64,000 bases of DNA. Origin: Ch128b sp964527925 (GTDB taxonomy: Bacteria > Bacteroidota > Ignavibacteria > Ch128b). The DNA is taken from NCBI GenBank assembly GCA_964527925.1, contig CAZGQO010000001.1, positions 310,001-374,000 of the forward strand. The letters are read 5' to 3'. Under the pieces are notes generated by a model that was given only the letters and a program-made list of their open reading frames with translations, was not told where the DNA came from and did not search any database. A program made the position numbers and the translations under genes. Below are positions 27,118 to 36,241 of this stretch, one piece after another. Position 1 is the first letter of the stretch. Every line of letters starts with the position of its first letter.

Positions 27118-27765
27118 TTATTTTTTCAAGACAGGAAAGAAACAAAGCAATTCCTCAATAGAATTAATAATAAAATCAGCTTTCTGTAAATATTCTCTCT
27201 CCAATGTTGTTTCAACGGCAATGCAAATCATTTTGGCATTTTTTGCTGCCTCGATTCCAAGTGGAGCATTTTCAACTACGACGCATTCGTGTTCATTAAG
27301 TTCAAGTTTTTCCATTGCTTTTAAGTATGGTTCGGGATCTGGTTTTGATTTGGTGAAGTCTTCAGCGGTCAGAATAACATCAAAGAGTTTTCGTTTATCT
27401 GCAGGAATTGCCTTCTCCATATTTTTTCGTGCTGAAGCAGTTACAAGTGCAGTTTTCAATCCACGAGATTTTAATTTCTTGATTACTTGAAAAACCTTTG
27501 GAAAATATTTCAACTTTACGATTGAACGATAATATTTTCTTTTGTTTTCAATAAACTCTTCCCATTCGTTTTCGGGAATAGAAACATTAGCCTCTTTCAT
27601 TAAAATTTGAATGATATCTCGTGAGCTTCTTCCTTCATGAAGTAAAACAGAATGTTTCGAAACTTTTCCGCCTCTCTCTTTAAACATTTTATCCCATGCC
27701 AGATAATGATAATGGAGAGAATCAACAATAATTCCATCCATATCGAAGAGCACAGCTTTGATCAT
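27118..27765 (-). CDS. HAD-superfamily phosphatase (beta-phosphoglucomutase/Gph-like)
   Basis: This 215-residue HAD subfamily IA protein has the nucleophile motif FDMDGIIVDS at its N-terminus, VTASARKN (motif II), KSKPDPEPY (motif III lysine) and VENAPLGIEAAK (motif IV). The ATG at 27765 is chosen over a TTG at 27777 because it places the DxD strand at residues 5-12 as in the family. The D-x-D-G-I-I-V-D-S form and the alpha-helical cap fit beta-phosphoglucomutase or 2-deoxyglucose-6-phosphate/phosphoglycolate phosphatase. The substrate is unknown. It lies just past the ftsZ terminator. Confidence 0.85.
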   Translation of the reverse strand: MIKAVLFDMDGIIVDSLHYHYLAWDKMFKERGGKVSKHSVLLHEGRSSRDIIQILMKEANVSIPENEWEEFIENKRKYYRSIVKLKYFPKVFQVIKKLKSRGLKTALVTASARKNMEKAIPADKRKLFDVILTAEDFTKSKPDPEPYLKAMEKLELNEHECVVVENAPLGIEAAKNAKMICIAVETTLEREYLQKADFIINSIEELLCFFPVLKK

Positions 27766-27817
27766 AATCTTTACCAATTAATTTATTTTTCAATAATAAA
27801 GAAGGATAAAAAAATAT

Positions 27818-27854
27818 AAAAAAACTCCCTACACTGAAGAATCAGCATAGGGAG
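27818..27854 (-). terminator. Intrinsic terminator of the division/cell wall operon
   Basis: On the minus strand CTCCCTA (27854-27848) pairs with TAGGGAG (27831-27825); inside, CTGA and TCAG form a second short stem around a TTCT loop. Seven T residues follow (27824-27818) and then a T-rich tract. It begins 34 bases past the ftsZ stop and is a textbook rho-independent terminator. Confidence 0.9.
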
Positions 27855-27887
27855 CGATATGTTTAAGGGAATGTTAAGGGGGGAAAC

Positions 27888-29219
27888 TCAGTCCATTAGC
27901 TTTCTCAAAAATTTAGAGGCATCTTCTTCGTCATCGTCTTTTGATTTACTCTTTCGAATATTTTTGAGAAAGTTTTCTTCTTCTGAATTTTTTAAATCTG
28001 AATTAAAGTTTAATTGCCCGCCTGATTTTTCTTTTAATCTGATGTGAGTTGGTATTTCATACTCATTAATTCTATCTGGATCATAAGTTACAAATTCAAG
28101 ATCGAAATTAAGAGTTTCATTAACGGTTGTAGTTGGAAGTACAGGTGGTAATTCTTCAGTTAGAAGTTTTAATTCAGTTCCATCATCACGAGTTTTATTC
28201 AGTCGGGTAATCTTATTATAACCTGTTGCAATGATTGTAACCATCACTTCATCCTGTAGTGAATCATCTTTAACAAGTCCGAACTTTTTGAATGCATTTG
28301 GATTAACCATATCAGAAATCTTTTTCATCGCTTCCTGAACTTCTGCAAATGACATCGAATCAGAACCAGTGAAGTTGACAAGTACACTGTGGCAGCTTCT
28401 TAAATCCATTTCATCAAGTAGTGGAGAACTAACAGCTTTATTGACTGCTTCAACAACTTTATTCTGTCCGCTTGCACGACCAATTCCCATTAATGCTTCA
28501 CCGCTATCACGCAGAACAGATTTGACATCGGCAAAATCGACATTAACCTTTCCATTTTTCAGAATTACATCACTAATTCCTTTGACTGCATTGAAGAGAA
28601 CTTCATTAGGGACATCGTAAGCATCAAAAGCAGAGACTTTAGAAGTATCAATAACAAGGCTAATGTTATCATTTGGAATTGTTATCAAGCAGTCGCATAC
28701 TTCTTTTAGTTCATGAATACCTTTTTCAGCAGTTTTAATTTTTTGTTCACCTTCGTACTTGAAAGGTTTAGTAACAACGGCAACGACAAGCGCACCTGTT
28801 GATTTGGCAATTCCACAAACAACTGGAGAAGCACCTGTACCTGTTCCACCACCAAGTCCAGTTGCAACAAAAACCATTTCAGCACCTTCAAGTGCTTGAA
28901 GAATTTTATCTTTATCAAGCTCAGCTGATTTCTTACCAATTTCTACATTGCCTCCACTTCCTAAACCTTTAGTTATAGCAGCACCAATTTGAATTTTGTT
29001 GGGAGAGATTGAACTAAGAAGATTTTGAGCATCAGTATTGACCGCAATGAATTCAACGCCGCTCAATCCTCGGGAAATCATATTGTTGATTGCATTGCAG
29101 CCTCCATTGCCAACACCAATTACTTTAATCTTAGCAATCGGTTTTTCTTCGGGGGCTATGAAGATGGCGTATCTTCTTTGAGTTTGAGTTGTCGAGTGGT
29201 CAAGACGATTTTCGAACAT
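27888..29219 (-). CDS. ftsZ: Cell division protein FtsZ
   Basis: This is the tubulin-like GTPase that forms the Z-ring. The start is set at 29219 (443 residues) because GGAGG lies just upstream and the product then begins MFENRL; a longer frame to 29267 would run into ftsA. The tubulin signature GGGTGTG is at residues 123-129, preceded by VGVGNGGCNAINNM near 33-47 and followed by the T7 loop NVDFADVKSVL. A long acidic linker leads to a C-terminal peptide ending ASKFLRKLMD, the site that contacts FtsA. Twenty-five bases separate it from ftsA. It is the last gene of the cluster, before the terminator at 27818-27854. Confidence 0.97.
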   Translation of the reverse strand: MFENRLDHSTTQTQRRYAIFIAPEEKPIAKIKVIGVGNGGCNAINNMISRGLSGVEFIAVNTDAQNLLSSISPNKIQIGAAITKGLGSGGNVEIGKKSAELDKDKILQALEGAEMVFVATGLGGGTGTGASPVVCGIAKSTGALVVAVVTKPFKYEGEQKIKTAEKGIHELKEVCDCLITIPNDNISLVIDTSKVSAFDAYDVPNEVLFNAVKGISDVILKNGKVNVDFADVKSVLRDSGEALMGIGRASGQNKVVEAVNKAVSSPLLDEMDLRSCHSVLVNFTGSDSMSFAEVQEAMKKISDMVNPNAFKKFGLVKDDSLQDEVMVTIIATGYNKITRLNKTRDDGTELKLLTEELPPVLPTTTVNETLNFDLEFVTYDPDRINEYEIPTHIRLKEKSGGQLNFNSDLKNSEEENFLKNIRKSKSKDDDEEDASKFLRKLMD

Positions 29220-29244
29220 AATTCCTCCATTTATGTTTTTGTGA

Positions 29245-30477
29245 TTAAAATTCTTTGAAAAATCCACTTATTTTCTCCATGATTTTTTTAAATGAGAATC
29301 CTGACTTTTTGATTTTCTCTTTTTCGATTTCGTAACTTTCAAAGTCGTTAAATAATAATCCAACAGCAGTTGCATAAACAGGATTTTCTACTTTTTTAGA
29401 GAGCCCACTTCCCAGTTCATAAGGAATACCAAGTCTTGCTGGACGATCGAAAACTTCCTGAGCTAATTCAACACAACCTCTCAATAATGCACCTCCACCA
29501 GTTAAAACTATTCCTGCATTAATTTGATCTTTCAGATTTTCATTTTTTAATTCATTTTTTATTAACATGAAAAGCTCTTTCATTCTTAGATGAATAATTT
29601 CCGTCAGCACACTGATTGAAACTTTTGTTGCGGGTCTAACTGGACTGACCTGAATATAGACTTCACGATCTTCAACGATAACTCTGGGAGTTGCATAGCC
29701 AAATTCAATTTTCAATTTTTCGCATTGATCTGTAATTAATCTAAATGCTGCACGTATATCATTCGTAACCTGATTGCCAGCAATACCGATTACAAGCGTA
29801 TGTCTGATTGATCCATTGACATAAACAGCCAGGTCAGTTGTCCCGCCACCAATATCAATCATTGCAACACCGAGTTCTTTTTCATCTTTATCAAGAACAG
29901 CATTTGCTGATGCAAGAGGTTGTAAAATCATCTTATTAATTTTTAATCCTGCTTTCTCGACTGCAAGTTTTAGATTATCTGTTGCAGCCTTTTGGGCAAG
30001 AACAATATGATGATAAGCTTCAAGTTTTTGAGCCACAACACCAACTGGATTTCTCGTTTCGATTTCGTTATCTATTATATATTTCTCTGGTAAGATGTGA
30101 AGAATAAAATAGTCTGATGGTATTCGAGTCATTCGAACATCATTGAGCAAACGTTCAACATCTGATTCATTGATGATAAAATCAGGATTGTTAATCGTAA
30201 CAAAATTTCTGTACCGCATTGAATTAATGAAGATACCAGCTACTCCAACATTTACAGAAGAAATTTTTATTCCCGCCTGATTTTCAGCGATTGCGACAGC
30301 TTTTTTAATTGATTCAGCCGTTTTCAAAATATTTGCTACGGTACCTCTTGTCATTCCTTCTGATGGAGCAGTTCCTATTCCAAGTATATTTAGCTTGGAA
30401 TCCGATTTTCGCTCTGCAATTATTGCACAGGTCTTTGTTGTTCCAATATCCAGACTTGCAATAATATTTTTCTTCAT
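29245..30477 (-). CDS. ftsA: Cell division protein FtsA
   Basis: This 410-residue actin-fold protein has the phosphate-1 loop DIGTTKTCAI, phosphate-2 loop DIGGGTTDLAVY and the adenosine motif TGGGALLRG. It ends in a short amphipathic helix (IMEKISGFFKEF) that would attach the FtsZ polymer to the inner membrane. The start shares one base with the ftsQ stop, so the pair is translationally linked, the usual ftsQ-ftsA-ftsZ order. Confidence 0.96.
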   Translation of the reverse strand: MKKNIIASLDIGTTKTCAIIAERKSDSKLNILGIGTAPSEGMTRGTVANILKTAESIKKAVAIAENQAGIKISSVNVGVAGIFINSMRYRNFVTINNPDFIINESDVERLLNDVRMTRIPSDYFILHILPEKYIIDNEIETRNPVGVVAQKLEAYHHIVLAQKAATDNLKLAVEKAGLKINKMILQPLASANAVLDKDEKELGVAMIDIGGGTTDLAVYVNGSIRHTLVIGIAGNQVTNDIRAAFRLITDQCEKLKIEFGYATPRVIVEDREVYIQVSPVRPATKVSISVLTEIIHLRMKELFMLIKNELKNENLKDQINAGIVLTGGGALLRGCVELAQEVFDRPARLGIPYELGSGLSKKVENPVYATAVGLLFNDFESYEIEKEKIKKSGFSFKKIMEKISGFFKEF

Positions 30478-31220
30478 TAGCTATTTTTTGAATTTGTTTT
30501 GATAACAATTTGATCTTCAAAACGCAAATCGATGTAATCGTAATTCGTATCTGAATTTTTCAGAACCACATTCCTCCAGAATTCTGAGAAATAAAGTGCT
30601 TTAAACTTATCTAAAGATTTTCCAATTAATATTTTTCCTTTTGGTTTGGTTAAGAATAAAACAAGGTCAGAATTTGTATCGATATTCAATTCTGATGTAA
30701 CTTCAAACAGTGCATCATCAATCTTATCTATATTTAAGAAAGCATTGAATGCATTCTTAATTACGGGATTCTCACTCATCTTCGATCCATTAGCTAACTT
30801 AAAGTTATTGACAGTTAGAATTGGTAAATCAAAAACTCTCAGTCGTTTGTCATCAGGTAAAATTTTACCGTCTTTTGAAATAATGAATGATCCTTGCTTA
30901 GTAATCATCATAATAAATGGTTCTATTTCAGTAATAAACACTTGAAATGTATGGAGATCAACAAATCTTCCTTCTGCGTTTTTAACATATGGGATTTTTT
31001 CGATTCTATCGATGATTGTTTTTGCTGGAATTTCTTTTAAATCTTCGCTGTTTTTTATTGAAATAAAATCATATATCATTTCGTCAGGGATGATTTGATT
31101 ATTTGTAATAATAATTTTTTGCACTTGATATTCGGGCTCAAATTTTTTTGCAAGAATTCCCAGATAAGAAATAAATGCAATAAATAGAACAAAGATTATG
31201 TAAATACTGTATCTCTTCAT
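30477..31220 (-). CDS. ftsQ: Cell division protein FtsQ/DivIB
   Basis: This 247-residue bitopic protein has one membrane helix (about 6-22), a POTRA-like domain (about 33-100: VQKIIITNNQII then KIPYVKNAEGRF) and a beta domain to the C-terminus. FtsQ links the FtsB/FtsL complex to the septal synthase. Sequence conservation in this family is low, so the call leans on POTRA features and on its place between murB (four-base overlap) and ftsA. Confidence 0.9.
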   Translation of the reverse strand: MKRYSIYIIFVLFIAFISYLGILAKKFEPEYQVQKIIITNNQIIPDEMIYDFISIKNSEDLKEIPAKTIIDRIEKIPYVKNAEGRFVDLHTFQVFITEIEPFIMMITKQGSFIISKDGKILPDDKRLRVFDLPILTVNNFKLANGSKMSENPVIKNAFNAFLNIDKIDDALFEVTSELNIDTNSDLVLFLTKPKGKILIGKSLDKFKALYFSEFWRNVVLKNSDTNYDYIDLRFEDQIVIKTNSKNS

Positions 31221-32131
31221 TTTACAGTTTCTTTATTCTTGTTAAAGCCAATCAATTTAATTTCGGGTTCAAGCATCACACCAAATTTTTCAGAAACTTT
31301 TTTTTGGATAACTTTCATCAATTCAACTACATCCTGTGCTTTAGAATTATTAAAATTGACAATAAAATTTGCATGCTTCTCAGATACTTTTGCTCCGCCA
31401 ACCGTTAATCCTTTCAATCCGGCTGCTTCTATTAATCGAGCAGCATAATCTCCAGCAGGATTCTTGAAAATACTGCCAGCATTTGGTAATTCAACTGGCT
31501 GAGATTGATTTCTTTTAATCAAAAGCTCTTTTCGTCTTTTTTTAGCTTCTTCACTATTTCCGACTGGTAATTCAAATTTTGCTGAGATGATTATAGTTTT
31601 TTCAAGATTTGATCTTCTATAAGCAAAACCACATTCTTCTTTCTTAAGATTTAATATTTTACCTTCTTTGATAACCTCAACAGACTTAATGTGATCAGAT
31701 ATTTCACCTCCATAGGCACCTGCATTCATCAAGATTGCACCACCAAGAGTTCCTGGAATTCCAGCTAGGTTTTCAACTCCCACCAAAGAATGTTCAAGAC
31801 AAACATCAACAAATTTGGACAAACGAATACCTGCTTCAGCATAAACTTCATTACCCTTCAATTCAATTTTATTGAAACCGTATTCGAGATTAATTGCAGC
31901 GCCTCTAATTCCTTCATCACTTATCAAAACATTACTGCCATTTCCAATTACGATATAAGGATATTTAATTTCATCCAGATAATTAATCAGATTTAGTAAG
32001 TCAGATTTATCTTTTGGTTCGAGATAATAATCAGCCGGACCACCAATTTTGAATGTAGTGAATCGGGCCAGTGGTTCGCTTATTGAAATATGTCCTTTGA
32101 AAAATTCTCTTACTTTTTCTACTGAAAACAT
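31217..32131 (-). CDS. murB: UDP-N-acetylenolpyruvoylglucosamine reductase
   Basis: This 304-residue FAD enzyme has TFKIGGPADYYLEP, VIGNGSNVLISD, GIPGTLGGAILMNAGAYGGE, the catalytic serine segment NAGSIFKNP and the glutamate near the C-terminus (LEPEIKLIG). The short length and lack of the Tyr-loop insert indicate the type II MurB group. It reduces UDP-GlcNAc-enolpyruvate to UDP-MurNAc in the cytoplasm. It lies two bases after murC, an order found in many dcw clusters. Confidence 0.95.
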   Translation of the reverse strand: MFSVEKVREFFKGHISISEPLARFTTFKIGGPADYYLEPKDKSDLLNLINYLDEIKYPYIVIGNGSNVLISDEGIRGAAINLEYGFNKIELKGNEVYAEAGIRLSKFVDVCLEHSLVGVENLAGIPGTLGGAILMNAGAYGGEISDHIKSVEVIKEGKILNLKKEECGFAYRRSNLEKTIIISAKFELPVGNSEEAKKRRKELLIKRNQSQPVELPNAGSIFKNPAGDYAARLIEAAGLKGLTVGGAKVSEKHANFIVNFNNSKAQDVVELMKVIQKKVSEKFGVMLEPEIKLIGFNKNKETVK

Positions 32132-32133
32132 TT

Positions 32134-33513
32134 TTACTTTTTATCTTTTAATTTTTTGATAAACTCTTCACCATATTTCCAGATATCGCCGGCTCCCATA
32201 GTAACGACAATATCACTAGGTTGAACAATTTTTAACAAAGTATCTGGAATATCTTTTTTATCAGGTACATAAAGAACATTTTTATGACCGAATTTTTCAG
32301 CCGCATCAGTGATTAATTGACCTGTTATGCCTTGAATAGGAACTTCTCTGGCTGGATATATATCAGTGCAAATAAAAACATCTGAATCTAAAAATGATTT
32401 AGCAAAGTCATTATAGAAATCTCTTGTTCTTGTATAAAGATGCGGCTGGAAAACCGCAATTATTCTTCTGTCCCAGCCAGTTCGAATTGCAGATAAAGTT
32501 GCCGAGACTTCCGTCGGATGATGTGCATAATCATCCACAACCATTATTCCGTTAACTTCTGCTTTAATTTCAAATCGTCTATAAACACCACTGAACTTTT
32601 TCAATGCAGACTTGATGACTTCAAAATCTACACCGAGTTCACGAGCAATTGTTAAAGCCACAAGAGAATTCTTTACATTATGAATCCCAGGAACATTCAA
32701 TTCAACTTCTCCAAGTAGTTGACCAAAATATTTTACTTTGAATTTTGAAGTAGTTTGATGAAAAGAAACATCATAAGCACGTACATCAGCCTGTGCACTT
32801 AATCCATAGGTAATCACTTTCCTGTTAATTCCAGGCAAAATTTCTCGTAAACCTTCTTCATCGAGACATAAAACTACAAAACCATAAAAAGGTACTTTGT
32901 TCGCAAATTCAACAAAAGCTGATTTGATATCTTCAAGATCTTTGTAAATATCAAGATGTTCTTTCTCAAGAGTTGTTATTGCTGCAATAACTGGGGTTAA
33001 CTGTAAAAAACTTCTATCAAACTCATCTGCTTCTACAATTATAAAATCACCATGACCTAATCGAGCATTGGTTCCACCAAGACCACTTAATTTTCCGCCA
33101 ACAATAACCGTTGGATCAAAACCAGCCTCAAGCATTACAAGTCCAACCATAGATGTTGTGGTAGTTTTTCCATGAGTTCCTGCAATACCAATTCCATATT
33201 TCAATCTCATCAGCTCTGCAAGCATCTCTGATCTTTTGATCACAGGAATTTTTCTTCTGAGTGCTTCCTGAATTTCCACATTATCCATAGTAACTGCCGA
33301 AGAATAAACTACCACGTCAGCGTCTTTAATATTTTCTTCACTGTGACCTTCATAGATTTCTGCGCCAAGAGATTGAAGTCTATCTGTTATTTCACTAAGA
33401 CTTCTGTCAGAACCAGAGACTTTGAAATTCATTGCAAGGAGAACCTCAGAAATACCGCTCATTCCAATTCCCCCAATACCAACCATGTGAACTTTATTAA
33501 AATTTTTAAGCAT
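32134..33513 (-). CDS. murC: UDP-N-acetylmuramate--L-alanine ligase
   Basis: This Mur ligase has 459 residues from the ATG at 33513. That start has AGGAG immediately upstream and begins with the Rossmann strand KVHMVGIGGIGMSG; a longer frame to 33564 adds only a basic tail. The ATP-binding loop is GIAGTHGKTTTTSMV, with DDYAHHPTEV and a MurC-type N-terminal domain. It adds L-Ala to UDP-MurNAc. It overlaps the PH-like gene by eight bases. Confidence 0.96.
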   Translation of the reverse strand: MLKNFNKVHMVGIGGIGMSGISEVLLAMNFKVSGSDRSLSEITDRLQSLGAEIYEGHSEENIKDADVVVYSSAVTMDNVEIQEALRRKIPVIKRSEMLAELMRLKYGIGIAGTHGKTTTTSMVGLVMLEAGFDPTVIVGGKLSGLGGTNARLGHGDFIIVEADEFDRSFLQLTPVIAAITTLEKEHLDIYKDLEDIKSAFVEFANKVPFYGFVVLCLDEEGLREILPGINRKVITYGLSAQADVRAYDVSFHQTTSKFKVKYFGQLLGEVELNVPGIHNVKNSLVALTIARELGVDFEVIKSALKKFSGVYRRFEIKAEVNGIMVVDDYAHHPTEVSATLSAIRTGWDRRIIAVFQPHLYTRTRDFYNDFAKSFLDSDVFICTDIYPAREVPIQGITGQLITDAAEKFGHKNVLYVPDKKDIPDTLLKIVQPSDIVVTMGAGDIWKYGEEFIKKLKDKK

Positions 33514-33988
33514 GTTTCTCCTTCTCTTTCTCTTCAAGTTTACTTTTGATATATATAATATCATTCATCAATTCATCTTCGTTTTCATAATCAAATGGAC
33601 GAATAACCAGATTTTTTCTTTCACCTTGTTTAAGTTTAATTACAACTATTCTCAAGAAAGATGAGAGATAAAATCCTCTTTCACGTTTTATTTTTATTTC
33701 ATTGATATTTTCAAAAGGTATGGAAATAAATTTAAATTTAGATTCAACAATTAGTTTGTCATTCTCTATGATAATTTCTTTTTTCAGAATTATATAATAG
33801 ATAGTATTAACAAGAACATAAGCTATCAAAACAAGGAATAAGTGGAGAATTGAATCTTTTAAAATTCTTTCCATATCAAATCCAATAAATTGCAATCGCA
33901 ATAAAACATAGACAATCAACGCAACCAGATAGACTGTTAAAGATTGATAATATAAAGTCATATTATACTTAAATGATTTTCTTTCCAT
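33506..33988 (-). CDS. Small membrane protein with a PH-like domain, inside the dcw cluster
   Basis: This protein of about 160 residues has two membrane helices in its first third (around LTVYLVALIVYVLLRL and HLFLVLIAYVLVNTIYYII), then a small domain rich in beta strands (IIENDKLIVESKFKFISIPF, NINEIKIKRE, RIVVIKLKQG, NLVIRPFDY) and a charged C-terminal helix. This looks like the bacterial PH (bPH/YdbS-type) arrangement, judged by eye. The start is uncertain: ATGs at 34021, 33988 and 33961 are all in frame, and the first two overlap murG. The gene is wedged between murG and murC with overlaps on both sides, so it is expressed with lipid II and division genes. No standard dcw gene corresponds to it. 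Confidence 0.6.
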   Translation of the reverse strand: MERKSFKYNMTLYYQSLTVYLVALIVYVLLRLQFIGFDMERILKDSILHLFLVLIAYVLVNTIYYIILKKEIIIENDKLIVESKFKFISIPFENINEIKIKRERGFYLSSFLRIVVIKLKQGERKNLVIRPFDYENEDELMNDIIYIKSKLEEKEKEKHA

Positions 33989-35087
33989 TTTCCAGAACGA
34001 TTTTTCTAATTCTTTCAACAATCACTTTTGAAGCATCAGCTTGAAAAAGTGATTTTGCATTTTCTGATAAACTCTTCAAACGTTCTTCATTCACTAATAA
34101 ACTCACAATCTTATCATAGAGCACATCAGCCAATTCTTCATCGAACAAAATTTCAGCAGCATCTTTTTCGAATAAAGTTCTTGCGTTATAGTATTGATGA
34201 TTTTCTGTTACATTTGGTGATGGAATTAAGACAGCTGGTATTCCCTGCGAAATTATTTCAGAAATTGTGGATGCACCTGATCTCGAAACAAGTAAATCAC
34301 ACATTGAATATGCATAATCCATTCTTTCAATAAATGGAAGAATCACTACTCTTTCACTTCTGGGCAAATCTTTATATTGATGATAATGAGTTTTTCCTGT
34401 TTGCCAGATTAATTGATAGTTTTGTGCAAGTTTCAGGTAAATCTGAAAGATTTTTTCGTTCAGGGACTGAGCACCAAGGCTGCCACCAAGTACCAGAATT
34501 GTTTTGACTTCAGGTGATAGACCAAAATATTTTGCTGCTGCCTCTCTATTTCTTTCATATAAATTTTTACGAACTGGAGTACCAGTAACCACAAAATTGT
34601 AATCTTTCTTGAAATACTCTTTTGTCTTTTCAAATGATAGATAGATTTCACTTGAAAACGGAACTAAAAATTTTGTTGCAAATCCAGGAAATGAATTCGA
34701 TTCAACTAAAAATATTTTTGAGCCAAGTAATTTTGCTGCCAAAAGCGGAGGCACAGAAATATAACTGCCCGTTCCTATTGAAATTTTTGGTTTGAATGGA
34801 ATTAATTTAATTATGGATTGTATGAATGCTATAAAAAGACTTACAAGAAAAACTATCAATTTGAAACTTAGTTTTCTTGGCAATCCAATTACTGATGTAC
34901 CTGCGTATTTATAACCTAACATTGGCAATATTTCGGATTCCATTCTTTTTTTGGTTCCCATGAAAAAAATTTCAGCGTCATTAAATTGTTCTTTAATTTC
35001 TTCTGCAATAGCAATCGCCGGGAAAAGATGTCCACCCGTTCCACCTGCGCTAATCAATATTTTTAATCTTTCATTTTTTGACATCAT
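33969..35087 (-). CDS. murG: UDP-GlcNAc--lipid I N-acetylglucosaminyltransferase MurG
   Basis: This 372-residue GT28 enzyme has the G-loops SAGGTGGHLFPAIA (near residue 13) and LGGSLGAQSLN, and the donor-binding SRSGASTISEIISQGIP with PSPNVTENHQ. It adds GlcNAc to lipid I on the cytoplasmic face of the inner membrane, giving lipid II. Two adjacent ATG codons begin the gene and overlap ftsW by four bases. Confidence 0.96.
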   Translation of the reverse strand: MMSKNERLKILISAGGTGGHLFPAIAIAEEIKEQFNDAEIFFMGTKKRMESEILPMLGYKYAGTSVIGLPRKLSFKLIVFLVSLFIAFIQSIIKLIPFKPKISIGTGSYISVPPLLAAKLLGSKIFLVESNSFPGFATKFLVPFSSEIYLSFEKTKEYFKKDYNFVVTGTPVRKNLYERNREAAAKYFGLSPEVKTILVLGGSLGAQSLNEKIFQIYLKLAQNYQLIWQTGKTHYHQYKDLPRSERVVILPFIERMDYAYSMCDLLVSRSGASTISEIISQGIPAVLIPSPNVTENHQYYNARTLFEKDAAEILFDEELADVLYDKIVSLLVNEERLKSLSENAKSLFQADASKVIVERIRKIVLENGKKII

Positions 35088-36241
35088 ATCCCATTTCTAA
35101 AGTTTATTGAAATATCAGTTGATCTTTCAGGAACAGGTTTTATAGTCGAAGCAATATTAATCAACACACCTAAACCGATTGAATGCATCACCAAAGCAGA
35201 ACCACCATAGCTTAATAAAGGCAGTGGTAAACCAGTTGTTGGTAAAATTCCCACAACAACAAGTGTATTAGCAAACAGATAAAATCCAATTGTAATCACA
35301 ACTCCTGCCGATATAACTTTACCGAAAATATCTTCAGCCCGCTGCATAACGATATAACCAATAATCATAATTACCAGATATAGAAAAAGAATAAAAATTG
35401 AGCCAACAAAACCAAGCTCTTCACCAATTATCGAAAAGATAAAATCTCCATATGCTTCTGGAATAAACAGCTCACGGAAATTACTATTGCCAAAACCTAC
35501 TCCAATTGTTCCTCCTGATCCTATTGCATAAATAGCATAACGTACCTGAGGGTCTGGATCAACTAGAGAAGGATTGAACAATCTCTTAACATAATTTCCA
35601 ATTCGTTGGAGTCGATACTCTGCTGAAAACATATAAATTAAAATAATTGGAGCCGATGCAAGGACTGTGAAAAATAAATGTTTAAAACTTGCTCCACCAA
35701 GAAACACCAGACTCAAACCAATTAAAATGATCATCATGCCCTGTGAAAAATTTGGCTGTAAAAAAACCAGAAGTGCAATAATTGAAATCCAGACAATAAA
35801 TGGTAAATAACCGTTTTTAAATTCCTGCACTCTCTCACCTTTTCTCTCAATCAAATTAGCGAAATGAAAAATCATCGCATAAAGTGCCAAGAATGATGTT
35901 TGAATTTCAATAAAACCAAAATCAAAGGAACGAACTGCTCCTTTCTTCATCGTACCAAAAAATAAAGTCAGAGTAAGTAAAAGTATCGAAATTAAAACCC
36001 CTAAGTGAGTTAAATTTTTATAAACTTTATATGGAATCTTACTGAAGATAACTAACACTATAGATGCAAATAAAACCTTTACTGCATGATTGGAAGCAAG
36101 TTGGTGCGGATTTTTCCCTGGAGTTAGAACTTCAGAGAAGGAAGCACTGGCAGAATACACAATTGCGATGCTTAATATCATCAAAGCTAAAACAGTGATG
36201 AATAAAATTATTTTTAGATTTTCTATCTTAATCAGCTTCAT
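35084..36241 (-). CDS. ftsW: SEDS peptidoglycan glycosyltransferase FtsW
   Basis: This 385-residue protein has about ten membrane helices and SEDS-family hallmarks: QPNFSQGMMIIL, GSGGTIGVGFGNS, and IPEAYGDFIFSIIGEELG with the Asp that is essential in SEDS polymerases, then GLPLPLLSYGGSALV. It polymerises glycan strands at the septum with its partner FtsI. Its place between murD and murG in the dcw cluster argues for FtsW rather than RodA. Confidence 0.94.
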   Translation of the reverse strand: MKLIKIENLKIILFITVLALMILSIAIVYSASASFSEVLTPGKNPHQLASNHAVKVLFASIVLVIFSKIPYKVYKNLTHLGVLISILLLTLTLFFGTMKKGAVRSFDFGFIEIQTSFLALYAMIFHFANLIERKGERVQEFKNGYLPFIVWISIIALLVFLQPNFSQGMMIILIGLSLVFLGGASFKHLFFTVLASAPIILIYMFSAEYRLQRIGNYVKRLFNPSLVDPDPQVRYAIYAIGSGGTIGVGFGNSNFRELFIPEAYGDFIFSIIGEELGFVGSIFILFLYLVIMIIGYIVMQRAEDIFGKVISAGVVITIGFYLFANTLVVVGILPTTGLPLPLLSYGGSALVMHSIGLGVLINIASTIKPVPERSTDISINFRNGI

